This document shows, in pieces, positions 1-12,079 of a stretch of 64,000 bases of DNA. The notes under the pieces are model-generated. The model ran no database searches. It was not told where the DNA came from and worked only from the letters and a program-made list of their open reading frames with translations. Source of the DNA: Epiperipatus broadwayi. Taxonomy: Eukaryota; Onychophora; Udeonychophora; Euonychophora; Peripatidae. The stretch's first letter is position 1, and each line of letters begins with the position of its first letter. Location of the stretch: assembly GCA_028023455.1 (NCBI GenBank), contig JAQFVV010006197.1, positions 21,017,254-21,081,253 on the forward strand, given 5' to 3'. The position numbers and the translations under genes are program-made.

Positions 1-1352
1 ATATGAATAATGTTTTCCCTTCATTATTATTGTAGTTCAAAAAATTTATATATGACACAAATTGCCTTTGAATGTATTAAAATATAATATATGCTAATGG
101 GGTTAGATTATGCAAGATCAGTCTAATATAAAGCTCTGAAATAATGTAATATATGTTGGCAAATTTGATATGTAGTCATCGGCATAGTGTTAAGATATTA
201 TACTACCCGTATGTACGCAAAAAACCTTACTTAATGATAGCACATGTAAACATGGATTACTGTGGATATGAAGTAGTCATTCCATACAAAATACAGATTA
301 TTATGGAAATTAGAGATTATAAAGTAATTTCTAATTGATGCTAATTGGCTAGTATTGCAAGAATATCTCCAAGATACAACAAAAATATACCATTTCAAAT
401 ATTGTAATAAATAAAGAATTATTCACCATGACTTATATGGGAGGAGGGACCTATATTTTCTAAGCTAGACTCTGAATTTATTGGGTGCTAAAACAACTAA
501 GATTTATAAATATCAGTTCGTATTACAACTAATTTAAAATATTCTTATCATTCAGATAAAATGTTCTATCTTTTTTTCTTGTTAAATGATAAAACAATAT
601 GTTGTTTTATCTCTCCTCCATGTCTAAGTCTGCTTTTCTATTTAAAAAACTACAAGATTTAAACTTATAGTCTCAATTTGATAATCATCCACAAAAGTTT
701 ATTATTTTCCTTTTATCCCTGGCTGCTGAAGCACCTGAGTTTCTTCATCATTAATCAGCAAATCAAGATCTTTATATACCATATATATAATATTAAGTTC
801 ATCCTATACATCAACTTTTTAATAATCAAAAATAGCACATGAAAACTGTAAATCTAAAAGTTAAAAGAAACTTATAAAATAATTGATTCAAAATTTAAAA
901 TCTACAAATTTATATAACTCTTCACAAGACGTCTATAAACTTATTCAAAATAAATACAAAAAATAGATCCATATGGAGTTTAGCACATAAGTAAAATAAT
1001 GAATTTGACACCTGAGTAATAATCATTCAATCATTTTTATTTTATAAAAATAAAGTTGTAATTTGTATTAATTAATTAATTAAAAAATTAATACTAATTT
1101 TCAAGTAAAGCCTCATACAACTGTTTTTGCTTACTTTTGTCATTTGCAATAGAAACAATATATCAGTCTATTTGCTCCAATACTATTTATTGAAAGATGG
1201 AATAATAAATGGATACTGCGATATCTTGCACTCAGACCGTTTATAGGTTATTGGCAATTTTCGTTCTAAAAAAGCTAATACAGGAATTATCATATAATAC
1301 TTCTAGGTGATTTAAACTATAGTAGCTAGTACTGGAATAGAATAAATAGAGC
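1..1352. other. A+T-rich noncoding stretch
   Basis: No reading frame, RNA gene or repeat that I recognise. Short AT runs and A/T homopolymers only. Confidence 0.6.
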
Positions 1353-1598
1353 AAAATATTCCTCTATTTCATGAATAAATATCATTGAGCATTCAGCTAA
1401 ATTTAAATATAGCCACAAATCTTTTTAATTTACTGAATCAACTGTTGTGACTCAATTGATATGAATAGTATATAAAAATATTCCTCTATTTCATGAATAA
1501 ATATCATTGAGTATTCAGCTAAATTTAAATATAGCCACAAATCTTTTTAATTTACTGAATCAACTGTTGTGACTCAATTGATATGAATAGTATATAAA
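1353..1598. repeat. Direct tandem duplication, 122-bp unit x2
   Basis: Two head-to-tail copies (1353-1474 and 1475-1598) differ at only about one position (gagcattc versus gagtattc). The unit is noncoding. The near identity implies a recent duplication. Confidence 0.9.
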
Positions 1599-2489
1599 CA
1601 CTGCCCTTTTTAAGCTACAAATTCTAGTACTAGTCTGATTTCAAAAAATATATAATGTATCTTAGTGTTCTAAAATCACATTTAATTTCTGGTCACCATC
1701 TACAAGTGGTAGCAACATATCCAATAAAATATTTGAAAGTATTTTTTTTTTTTTTTAAATTATAAATAGTAGTGACTTTATCGTTTATAAATGGAATCAA
1801 AAGAAATATTATTAAGATCAAGTGTCACAATTTTATAGGTCCTTATATTCATGAAAAGTCTAATAGTTTTGTGGTTAATAAATCACTGCCATAAGTATTA
1901 CATCTAGACTGGAAGCTTTTCTATTTTTAATATAAAATGCAGTTTTAATTTTATCAAGTCAAATATATAAATATAAATGAATTGATAGGTTGGATGTTTA
2001 TATCATTATTTAAAGTGTGATTAAAACATTTCTAAAATAATATCACATAAACAAGTACTGCAATATATAAAATGGTTAGAGAAATTTGACATAAATCTAT
2101 GATAGAACTGGATGGTATATGTAAATCATTTTACATGCTTTCTTAACACTATTGGCTTAGATAAGGCAGAACTAAAGTGGGCCACATTAGTCATTGTGTA
2201 TGTTTCAGCCATGTATAAAATTTTATGTGTGTAGACAGAGATGATACACCAATCACATGCCTTAAAATTATTAGCCATTCTACAAAGATACAAATTAATT
2301 ACAGAAGTCAGAATGATCATAAAAATACTATGGAGCTCACATTGTGAAAGCAGCAACACACCAATCACCACCCCTTTAATAACAAACAATTTTTTTTAAA
2401 AAAAAAAAAAAAACAAACGCCTCCACAATGAAGACCAAAAAAAAAAAAAAAGTTGTGGGGAGATGGAAAAGAAAGGGCAAAAAAAGGGT
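1599..2489. other. A+T-rich noncoding stretch with A-tracts
   Basis: Nothing recognised. Two long A-runs (about 2393-2413 and 2438-2451) flank a short G+C-richer block, which could be the poly(A) ends of nested retroposons. Confidence 0.5.
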
Positions 2490-2579
2490 TTTTTACACAA
2501 GTCTTGGGGACTCCATTGATTACTTTTTTTAGCAGAGGGGGCACTAGTGTGGGGAGTTTTGCTTTGTTTATTGGAAAGC
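2490..2579 (+). repeat. Tail fragment of repeat family 1 (hammerhead-associated)
   Basis: Matches the 3' end of family 1 seen in reverse at 63397-63480: an 'acaagtctt...tccattgattac' block, then 'gcactagtgtgggg', then the terminal 'agttttgctttg'. The ribozyme-bearing part is not present here. Confidence 0.6.
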
Positions 2580-3600
2580 ATCTCAATACATATAAGTTTA
2601 TTTCCTTTCTGGATGATATCTTAGCAAGTTATATTCATATGTGGGATAAAAATTCCTAATTTACTTCTGAAGTTGCTTATAGCTGCAGATGCAACTTATA
2701 TTTTAATTAATAAAGCACATAGGACTGAAGCAAAAACCATTTAGGCTGCACCAATAGCAGACTACAGCCTGAGTATTAAAACAAAGTGGCAGAGAAAGAA
2801 GACTAATCCCACTGGAATGAAAGTGTTACCATTGTAATGCTTTTTATGAACTTGAAACTTATTGATGATAGAAAGAAGTTGCACCCAATTTAGCACAAAT
2901 CAGAAGTTGTAACAGAAATGGCCAAAATAAATTAAATATAATGAATTGAAATTTTATCAAAGATCACAGAAGAAAAATAATAGGAAATAAAAATCCAAAA
3001 GTGCATGGTAGATATGGAACTAGATTGGATCTGCAATTTCCATAAAAAAGGTAGAATTCCATAAAATATTTTTTCAAAAACTTATTGCCAATTTTTCAAG
3101 ACAATATATTATCAATTTTCAAAGCAGTAAAGTGTTTCTTCCACGTAAGGCAATAGCAAATGTTAAGTTGAGAAAATAAAAGAGAGGCATCCTTTATTAA
3201 TCTCAGCCTGCAATCCCAACAATTTGCTAGAAGAAACAGATTCAAGAAGTTATACTATGTTGTTACTACAGTAAACCAAACTGAATATTTAAATAAATGT
3301 ATTATGAGATTTTCTGTTGTTGTTTTTTTTTTTATAAGACTACAAGATGTTTCAATATTAAAGGATGTGGACTATTACAGGAATTTCACCAATCATTTTT
3401 ATAATAAATAAAAGAGACTGTCAGACATGGGATTAGGCACTTTTTTGTGCTGAAATCCAAAATTTTGAACAAGGACTGATTTACTTTTAGAACAAAAATC
3501 ATAACACCAATAACCTTTTAAATGTCTATGTTCTTATATATGGTGAACACAAATGTAACAGATCAATAGAGATTCTTAGGTAAACTATAAAAAAGGACAT
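2580..3600. other. A+T-rich noncoding stretch
   Basis: No supported feature. A stretch near 2590-2650 translates to a phrase resembling the LTR-element RT motif 'FLDDIL', but there is no surrounding RT homology. Confidence 0.4.
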
Positions 3601-3836
3601 GTGGCTTTTTTGCTTGGGAGTTTATAAGAAGTTCATGTGCCAGAAATGTTAGCTCCAGAATCAATCCTGTAATCTTCCATTCCCAAGTCAGTGCATAGGG
3701 CAAAATGATATATGGCTGTATTGCTTGGGAATTTATAAGAAGTTTGAGCACCAAACATGTGACCACTAGAATCGAACCTGGGATCTCCCAATCCCAAGTT
3801 AGAAGCTCTGCCAACTGCGTCAAACTGCACTAGGTA
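3601..3836 (-). repeat. tRNA-derived SINE with a partial tandem second unit
   Basis: On the minus strand the sequence carries an RNA polymerase III type-2 internal promoter. The A-box TGACGCAGTTGG (3822-3811) and the B-box GGTTCGATTC (3778-3769) are about 32 nt apart, the spacing of a tRNA. A non-tRNA body follows ('acttcttataaattcccaag'). A second, diverged copy of the B-box region and body (about 3718-3601) follows in the same orientation, with B-box GGATTGATTC. A tRNA-related head plus an unrelated tail is the definition of a tRNA SINE. The parent tRNA cannot be assigned because the anticodon arm is degraded. Confidence 0.75.
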
Positions 3837-6800
3837 GGCAAACTATAATAATTCATAAAGGGCTTTTTAAGATAAAGAATGGTATTCAAGATATTAGTAG
3901 CACCAAATGTATTCCAGCATCTCAATGACTAAACTGGCAGCTAATAATCCAGGGACTTTTCTATATTTTAATGACTTCCTACTAGTCACAACATCTTTTA
4001 AATTATTTGCAGTAAAATGCAGAGAAACTGCTAAGGAAATTTAGTGAGTTAGGTATCACTATAAGTTTGAAACAATTTAAAAAAACAAAAACAATTCCTC
4101 AAATTTAAAATTAATGCGGCAGGAATTCATCCCATAAATAATAAGATAATATCAAGGCTGGAACCCAAAAGACCATAAAACATTAAAGAACTTAAAGTGT
4201 TTCAAAGATTAATACATTCTTATAGTTTTATACATAAAACTAATTACTGAAGTAATAATAATTTGGAAATGTTGAAAAAACAGAATGTCATTTAAAGAGC
4301 TATATGTCAAATTTCAAGGCAAGAATATTTTGACAGATATAAATGTTAGATAGAGTTTGTCAAAATTGCTAATGAGTGGCATAGCTGTACTTGATCACTG
4401 TAAGAAGACAAGTCACATAAATACATAGACTTCACATGATTATACATTAGACAGGGTTAATCATGATGATGTTCAAATTGAAAAAAAGCTCTAGTAATAA
4501 TTTCTCATAAAGTCACAATAATTATGCTCAAATTGATGATGAAGTTTTGGTAAAAATTTCTTGTCAACCCACAATAATTATGGATTTAAAATCTTTACTT
4601 AAATTTTGAGAATTGATAAGAACCTATGTCAACAAAAATCAGAATGATTTGCTGGCAAGATGTTGATTGCATATAACTTCAACCTAAACAATAGGAAAAG
4701 CTATGATATCTCTCATAAAAGCCAGTCACCTAGGTTTTTTGGGAAGAAGGAAGAGTAAGTAAATAGAATTAACAAATTTTCAAAGATTGAATATCCAAAA
4801 AAAAGTGTAGAGATTTGGATGGGTTATCAAAACTGATGTAGCATATAAGATCAGAATAGCCCAGATATAAACCACAAATATTCACTAATGCTTTTCAGTG
4901 CAATTATCATGAATTATCTATAACAAAAAGTTTAATCGCATGGGGATCGCAAAATAAAAAAATGTCATCAGCAGATGAAGGAAAATCGTCAACTTAACTC
5001 TTTATATTACTCTCACTTGAAATACTTATTTGGGCCAAAATCTAATTGGTGGGTAAAGAGCTCTCTTATCATGGACCCATGTAACTATGCATTTTTATAG
5101 TGTAGTAATGCATAATATATTATAGCAGATACCTGCTCAAAAAGGCCTTAAATAATTGATATACTCTCAACACATACATATATTACTACTGAGGTTTTAA
5201 AAAAATTATGGGTAACTCATGAATTCCAAGAAGATCCTGCATTCATATCAGGGCCATTCCAACATGGAAAATAGTGAAGCTGTAGAATACATAGTGCAAG
5301 AGGTAAAAAAATTATTAGTCAATTACAAAAGCAGTAATTGAAGTTAGTGCAGTCATCTTTATCTTATTCTAAAATCATTTACATTAAATATAGCATACCA
5401 CTTATGCCACCACATTGGGTACATTTTCAGTAGAAATACTCATGAATAGAAAACTTAGAATTAATGTTAGTGCATTATACAATTTATAGACTATAGAGAA
5501 CATATCTAATCCAAAGTGGATGAAAATGAGATCAGTGAAAGGTGGTAGTCTGCAAAAATTCAAAATCAAATATATATTTCCTGTAAAAATCATTAAAAGC
5601 AGCTTATTTGCAGACATTAAGGCCATCTTAGATCTGATTAGGTGCAAAAGATATCCAAGATTTGTCAATGTGAATTAAATTGCCAAAACCAAGAAAATAT
5701 TTTCAGGCAAGACAACAACAAAGGACAAGCAAGAAACAAAGGCAGAGACAGAAATAGAAGTGGTTATTTCAAGGCCAAGAAAGTGACCAGGATCACGATA
5801 ACAATGGCACATCCAAAACAGTGAAAGTGATAAATTTCAGAAGAGTAGACAAGATGGGACTAGCAGAATACCAGTAGTGACTCAGTTCATCATAAAAATC
5901 AGCAAAAAAATGCAGAGACCTCATGCTTGTAAAAGTTCCAGAAAACCTGAGTCACATAATGATTAACCAATATATAAAGAGTAATTGTAGTAGTATGTAT
6001 TAATAAACCAAGCTAGCACAGAAGTTGATAAGATTTATTGAACATTGTGAACAATTCTCTCTTTAGTCTTATTGGTTGGAAAAAAATTCTTCTGGTTTGT
6101 GATAATATTGCTTCTATTGCCTGCCTATATAATTAAACATAAAGATTCCTTATCTCTTAATTTCTAATGCTGGAAAGGTAACATTTTCAGACCTAACTTG
6201 TAAGAGAGGAGTCCAATTGTTAGGACATAACTCTACTTCTCTCCTGGAATACTTTTGTACATTAACTAATATGATGTATAATTTGCCATAAAGATATATA
6301 TATATACTTCTTTAGCCATTAATGTATTTACTGTTTGTCTTGGAAACTATCTTCGCTTGGTTAGATGATTTATAATTGCCATAATAGCAAGACTTCATGT
6401 ATACGTAAGTCTATTATTGCAAATATATTTATCATATAAACCTATTTAATTCTGTGCATTAATTAAGAAATGTGTGATAGCCGTAAAAACACGTTAATTT
6501 CTTTTGCATATATATATATGCATATAAATAAAATGTGTTATTCAATGTTTTATTTTGTTTTGCATACTTCAATGCTGTAATATTTAATCTTCGTAATAAA
6601 TATATCAGTCCTACAAATAATTATTTTACTTAATATACTCAACAAGCAACAGCTTTTCCAATACTATTTTACTTTTATCTGTACGGTGCAAATATAGAAT
6701 AAACAAAATTTGTTATAACGTTTATTTTAAATATTTTAGAGTCTATGGAAATTATCATCTTCATTGATAATCTTGTTGTCAACTTCCAAGTCAAAACAGT

Positions 6801-7299
6801 AAGAAACTTTTTTTAAAAAAACTAATTACTGAATTTTGAAACTGACTTGGCAAGCAAGTAATTATAGCTTAAAGCTAATTAAATAAATTTAGTCTCTAAT
6901 ATCTACTATAAGTTTCTCTTGTCAATTTTGGAATAACAAAGTTTTATTTTTAATAAAATAAAACAAAAAAAAAAAATCTCGAAGGTAAATATAATTTTTA
7001 TTAAATTTGTCATTAATATAAAAGTATCCATGTAATTATTATTATCATTTGTTTTTTTGTTTTTTTTTTTTACTTTTCTTATGTATTTCATAATTCAAAC
7101 AGCCTTGACCCTCAAAATATCTTCATTATTACCTTGAACTATTCAGAATTTTATATTATAACATTATGTACTTGTATTTAAATTACATTGTAAAATTAAT
7201 TAGGTAAGATTATTTTTAATAACTGATAATTATTAATTTATGCGAGTAAGTATACCAATTAAAATCCGTTTAATAAAAGTTAATCAATAGAAACCCATA
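3837..7299. other. A+T-rich noncoding stretch, possibly holding very old retroelement relics
   Basis: No continuous coding similarity. A 60-codon K/R/Q/N-rich frame at 5642-5824 looks nucleic-acid-binding-like by composition only. I cannot assign it to a family. Confidence 0.4.
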
Positions 7300-7425
7300 T
7301 AATATTAATATCATTTACGTTTTTTATTACTTTTATAATGCTTCATATAATTACAACCTACTACTGACGATTTCGATTGCCCCAGCAATCTTAATAATTT
7401 TTACAAGCCAATCATTCTAGAGATT
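7300..7425 (-). repeat. Half copy of the foldback element also found at 52415-52588
   Basis: On the minus strand it has 'AAGATTGC TGGG GCAATC' followed by GAAA and CGTCAGTAG. The 6-bp hairpin GATTGC/GCAATC is perfect. The same block occurs in both arms of the foldback at 52.4-52.6 kb. Confidence 0.6.
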
Positions 7426-7572
7426 ATCCCATAATAAATAATATTTCTACAGTGTAATTTGCACTATGCTCTTCTCGTGCAAAGTAGGGACTGGTTTCTA
7501 TCCACTTTTAAGATCTTGTGAGGGATGTAATTATGAATATATGACCAAAGATATGTGAAAAAAATCTATGAC

Positions 7573-7617
7573 CCCCAAGATTCACATTCCATGCTGAACC
7601 AGCACTCATCAGTTGGC
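7573..7617 (-). ncRNA. Decayed hammerhead ribozyme motif, repeat family 2
   Basis: Minus strand: GCCAA, CUGAUGA (7612-7606), stem II GUGCU/AGCAU with loop GGUUC, then GGAA where GAAA is required, then UGUGAA, the site UC, and UUGGG. Stem I still pairs GCCAA with UUGGG at four of five positions. The A-to-G change in the GAAA core should abolish cleavage, so I call it a relic. Confidence 0.5.
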
Positions 7618-7654
7618 CCAAACCACAATCTCTTACACATATCTTTACTTCACA

Positions 7655-7815
7655 TGATCACCATTTCTTATGCTTGCCACTCAGTGCAAGCCAGAAACTA
7701 GTCTGGGGATATTGGATGAGTAGGCACTAGGTGGGGATTTTATGCACAAGCCTGTTGGCATCCATTGATTATTCTGGTTTGCATGAATGGCAATAAGTAT
7801 AGAGTTTTGCCTGTT
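7655..7815 (+). repeat. Copy of repeat family 1
   Basis: Contains GAAA CTAG TC TGGGGATATTGG (7694-7715), the 3' half of the family 1 hammerhead, then 'gagtaggcactag', 'attttatgcacaag', 'tccattgatta' and the terminal 'agagttttgcc'. The 5' CUGANGA part is eroded. Confidence 0.65.
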
Positions 7816-8923
7816 TTACCATATCTTTACTATGGTTTGAGTATAGTAAAATAAATAAATAAAGGGAATTAGATATCAAATGCTTTTAAGAACAGCTTCA
7901 CTTATAGTTCTGTGAGGTAATTGGCAGGGCCAATTGTTAACAGTAATTAGTGGTGATCCTGTTCAATACTCTGATCTTAAATAGTTCTCCAGTTTCCAGT
8001 GTTCTTTTTTTCAAAAAAAATATTAAGCTTTGGCACTCTCAAAAACAAAAATATCTTTGCCCCAGCTAATAGGATTAATGGGGAGAAAAAAGTTGTCTTC
8101 CAGATGTTTCTATACCTTCACTTTGATCCATGTTTCAATTCCTATCTCTGATCAATTTTTCCAAAAGTATTTGTTTAATGCAGTTAGCCATTATTTTGAT
8201 ATGAAAAGTTGGCTACAGATTTTATTCCACTTGATAATATATTACTGCACCAAATATATTTAATAGTTATGAGATACATCTGATTGTTCTACTTAAGGAT
8301 CTGATGTCAGAAAATAATAGCCAAGTAAATCCAAATTTTCAAAAATTCAAATCTGAGATAAAAGAAGGTAACTAGTATTCAAATTGAAACTAATATTATT
8401 AAAGCAGATATTTAAGTAGTAAACATTGATGAATATCAGACCTTAATTTATTAAGTTATTATATTGACTTTATATCTTTAATGTTGAGCAGACTCTGATG
8501 AGTTTCTAAGTAAAGTACACTTTTATGCATATTGACTATTGTTTAAAATCGGAAAGTTTCTTGAAGGATAACTGATAGTGAAAGGATGATCTAAATACAT
8601 TATTAAAAGAACCATGTGCTCTTATAAGAAGAAAGATAATAAAATTAGTGCAGTATCTCCTTAATCTGCAACTCATTATTTACTAATATGCCCATAACTT
8701 TTTACTTGAATTAAGCATCAACTTAAATTAACTTATTGTTTTTCCAATGTATATTATGCTGCTGTTGTAATCTATGCAGTGAATTTTGTTTTTATTTCAA
8801 GAGATGGCTCAAAATGTTTTATATCACAGAGCTATTAGGCTTATGAAAATACAATATATTATCATCATCATTTTTACTTATAATTGGTCCACTGCAAGTT
8901 GAAGCTCTCTGCTAGATAAATCC
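7816..8923. other. A+T-rich noncoding stretch
   Basis: Nothing recognised apart from short AT repeats. Confidence 0.5.
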
Positions 8924-9105
8924 AGTTTCTTTACCAATAACTGCTTTTTTCCACATCACTTTTGTAGGTCTTTTTTTATTTTATCCATTCATCTCATATG
9001 TTGCTTCTTTTTAGTTTCTTTATCAATAACTGTTTTTCTCCACATCACTTTTGTATATCTTTTTTTATTTTATTTCATCCATTCATCTCATATGTGGTCT
9101 TTTTC
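8924..9105. repeat. Imperfect tandem duplication, about 89-bp unit x2
   Basis: Both units start 'agtttcttta[c/t]caataactg' and share 'ccacatcacttttgta' and 'ccattcatctcatatg'. They begin at 8924 and 9013. Small indels separate them. Confidence 0.75.
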
Positions 9106-9382
9106 TATGTTTTTTACAATCTTTTGGGATCCCAACTTAAGACACCAATTATTTATTTATTGCTATTTTTCTAATTTCAATTCTGAAATTTGAATCACCT
9201 AATTCTGATATCTAGTTGTCTTTCAACTATATATATATATATTGTAATCTAGTACCATAGTTTACATATACAAAAATAGCTATTTAAACTTAAAGCTGGA
9301 AGTATCTTGTTTGTTAAAAGATTTGTGTGTGTGTGCATTAATATTGATATAACCAAAAGTTTCATCTATAAAGTATATGAAC

Positions 9383-9510
9383 ACAGACTTTCACATTACC
9401 TACCACTCTCCACTCTATCTCATAACAATGATACACTTGAACACATATATGTTCAAGTGTATCAGTGTTACGAGATAGAGTGGAGAGTGGTGGGTAGTGT
9501 GAAAGTCTGT
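9383..9510. repeat. 128-bp near-perfect palindrome
   Basis: The left arm begins 'acagactttcaca' and the right arm ends 'gtgaaagtctgt'. The axis lies between 9446 and 9447 with essentially no spacer, and only a few mismatches are seen. The arm is the same sequence as the outer arms of the foldback at 26740-27458 (family 2), so this looks like a copy in which only the outer ends were retained. The ORF that spans it is a by-product of the palindrome. Confidence 0.85.
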
Positions 9511-9829
9511 GATTATATATTCTATATATTACATATATTGATACAGGTATATAATAAGCCTATATTTCAGTTATTAACTAGAAAGTTAATAAGTTAGTCA
9601 TTGGCGTAACGTATATTTTAATACGGAATATGTTAAGGAAGAAAGAAAAAAAACAAATGTTAAATTAATATTTCTTTAATTATTTTTGAATTAATTAAAG
9701 CATTTAACAGTAATAATAACAAGTCAGATGTCACATGACTTATATATAGCTTGCACTTACAAATATGTAAAATTAAGAGCGTGCTAATAGCTCTAAACAA
9801 GCTTCTTTTTTTTTTTTGCTGTTGTGGCT

Positions 9830-10120
9830 TTAGCTAAATTAAAGAGCTAAGCCTACTAATATATGGAGTATCTGAATTAAGTTCAGGCCCATATGATTTT
9901 TTCATTTGGAGAGCTGACTTTAAAGACATGTAGATTTCTAAAAGTTTCAGATCTTCTTCTAACAATTATCTTTTAGATAAATGCTTTGCTTGAGTTGGTT
10001 TTTTAGATCTAATGTCCCAACTCCTCACTGAAGAGACCCATAGGTCGAAACCGGTCTGGGGATGGGGACAATCCAAGATAAAAATGATTTGAATGCCTTC
10101 TCTTGTAGTAGCATTTATCA
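9830..10120 (+). mobile_element. Family 1 repeat copy carrying a full hammerhead motif
   Basis: The upstream part shares blocks such as 'cctactaatatat' and 'gttcagrcccatatga' with the copies at 54690-54990 (plus) and 63560-63720 (minus). The hammerhead is at 10014-10069, followed by a tail with 'gcatttatcat' and a 13-nt A-run. No coding capacity is seen, so it is a non-autonomous element. Confidence 0.65.
10014..10069 (+). ncRNA. Hammerhead ribozyme motif, type I, repeat family 1
   Basis: All conserved parts are present in order. Outer stem I is GUCCC (10014-10018) with GGGAC (10065-10069). The internal loop is AAC opposite UG. Inner stem I is UCCUCA (10022-10027) with UGGGGA (10057-10062), including one G-U pair. 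The core is CUGAAGA (10028-10034). Stem II is GACC/GGUC (10035-10038, 10043-10046) with loop CAUA. GAAA is at 10047-10050 and stem III is the self-complementary CCGG (10051-10054). The cleavage-site UC is at 10055-10056, so cleavage is predicted after 10056. Position 7 is A, which natural hammerheads tolerate. Stem III has no loop, so folding would need a second RNA copy. Confidence 0.75.
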
Positions 10121-10319
10121 TAAAAAAAAAAAAAATTAAAGCATTTAAACATCATCACCTCTGGCTATGCATTCAAAAATATACCCATAGCTTTGAGCTA
10201 TATAATTAATTAGGTTTGTTGGATGTAAAAACACATTTAACCTTGGACTACATAATTAATTTAGTTTGGTATTTGCCACAGATTGAGTGTTCAATTGCAG
10301 TAATTTTGTATTTTTGAAA

Positions 10320-10346
10320 AGCACTATCTTTTAGATAAATAGTGCT
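10320..10346. repeat. Short perfect hairpin AGCACTAT/ATAGTGCT
   Basis: 8-bp arms with an 11-nt loop, lying just upstream of the 27-bp tandem array. No T-run or other sign of a terminator. Confidence 0.6.
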
Positions 10347-10360
10347 GAAAAATTAAAGTC

Positions 10361-10490
10361 GAGGTCAGTTCGCCAGTTATATAGTCAGAAGTCAGTTCGT
10401 GAGTTATATAACCAGATTTCAGTTCACAGTTATATAGCCAGAGTATAGTTCACAAGATATGCAACCAGCGTTCCAATCATGAGTTATCCA
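10361..10490. repeat. Degenerate tandem array, 27-bp unit, about 4.8 copies
   Basis: Units at 10361, 10388, 10415 (26 bp), 10441 and 10468 follow the pattern 'gagttcagttcrcragttatatarcca', with rising divergence towards the 3' end. Confidence 0.8.
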
Positions 10491-12079
10491 ATGTGCCAAT
10501 TGCTGATGAGATGTTGCTTGGACATTTTCAGGAAGAGGCTATCAAGGAATACAGTCTTGAATAATTGATATAGATCGTATTCGTTTTAAACATACGTAAT
10601 GACTATGGATAATTTAGAAATAGTGTTCGATTAAATGGAAGTCTAAAAGCAGCTCATAGTTCTATCAACTACCACACTCAGCTCTAAAATTGTGTTTTCA
10701 TAATTCAAAATCTGAAAAACAAGAATAGCTAGATGTAATCTTTAAATATATAGTGCTCAATTGGCTCTTTCTCTTCTGGAATTAACTATAACAAATTTTG
10801 AAAGTGGATTTTAAAAAATAAGTAAATAATTTACTGATATTAAAATAGGCAAAACTCTCTCCATATAGTAGTGCCAAGCATGCATGGAAGATACTGATCA
10901 TGTGATGTTTTAAGGTTTAATTTACTGATATGTAAGTGTATGCAAAACAGCTAGACATAGCATTTACAGAATTTCAGAATAATGGACTTATAAGTAGGAC
11001 AAAATATAACTTTAAACATTGCGCTAATAAAAGTGAAAGAAATATAAAGGACGACTGATTCATGAACTGAAAATTTATAACAATTATGAATTCACGATTC
11101 AAATGGACCCTGAAAAGACTAGTTTCCTAAAAGAAAAAAGCATGGATAAAGAATAAAAACACATAAACGAGCAAACAAATCATCAACGAGTAAAGAAAAT
11201 AAATGGGTTAATTTGTAGATAACCATTTGTATTTAATATAAATGTATGTCTGTGTTTAACATAATTGATGAGGCAGTTAGAGTAAAGAGCAATATTATTT
11301 TAAATCTCAGTAATTGTGTTACACATTACAGTTGGATATTAAATACCTTATCAAGGAGTATATTTCTTTTTAATATATATATAAACCATTTGGAAAATAC
11401 GGTTTAATAAGGGAGAATCTAAGATTACAATGTTCCACAATTAGATCGCCATTTGTAAAAGTAAGTACATCATATTAGGGCTGAATTATGAAGAGATGAT
11501 AGACCATCATCATCCTCAAATAAACAAAATATAAAATTAAATATAAAAGAAATGAGCATGAGAGATCAGCATAGAACTAACCATAATCATTCATCATCAT
11601 GAATGATCAACAATAAAAATAAATCAACAGTCAATCTTGTGACTGTATTTGAAATTGTTCTACTATAGACCAGGCTAATTATTTAGCCACTGCCAAACCT
11701 AGAGCAGGAATACAAACAATTATCTGGATGCACATATTTAGATGCTACTTCATCAAAATACAACAACAAGTCAATGCTGGGATATTAAAACATCCTGACC
11801 ATCATCAATGTTCTGGCCGCTTAATACCATTAATGTACTGACCAACTATAAACTAAATTTCTAAGGAAATAATGAAATGTATTGCATGGACTTTAAAAAA
11901 TATCCCTTTACACCAACCAGGATTACAAAAAAATAATCAAATCATCTGGATGTCCATAACATTAAATATTAATCTCCAATCCATATTACTAACTTAAGCA
12001 CAAATTTAGTTCAGAAAGCAAGAACACTCTAAACTATTACTGTGAGCAAAAGATAAATAAATAAAGTAGCTTATTATAC
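10491..12079. other. A+T-rich noncoding stretch
   Basis: A short match to the family 1 terminus ('aaaactctctccatatagtagtgcc', about 10852-10876) and a nearby 'gatcatgtgatgttttaa'. Otherwise nothing recognised. Confidence 0.5.

Noticed and set aside
2453-2659. Phrase 'FISFLDDIL' resembling an LTR-element RT motif
   Set aside because: The upstream half of this ORF is the noncoding family 1 tail and no other RT block is nearby.
4920-5060. Possible copia-like 'W.S..K...S..E' RNase H phrase
   Set aside because: Only a few scattered residues match and the frame is closed by many stops.
9307-9597. 96-codon plus-strand ORF
   Set aside because: It runs through the 128-bp palindrome and has low-complexity A+T-rich codons.
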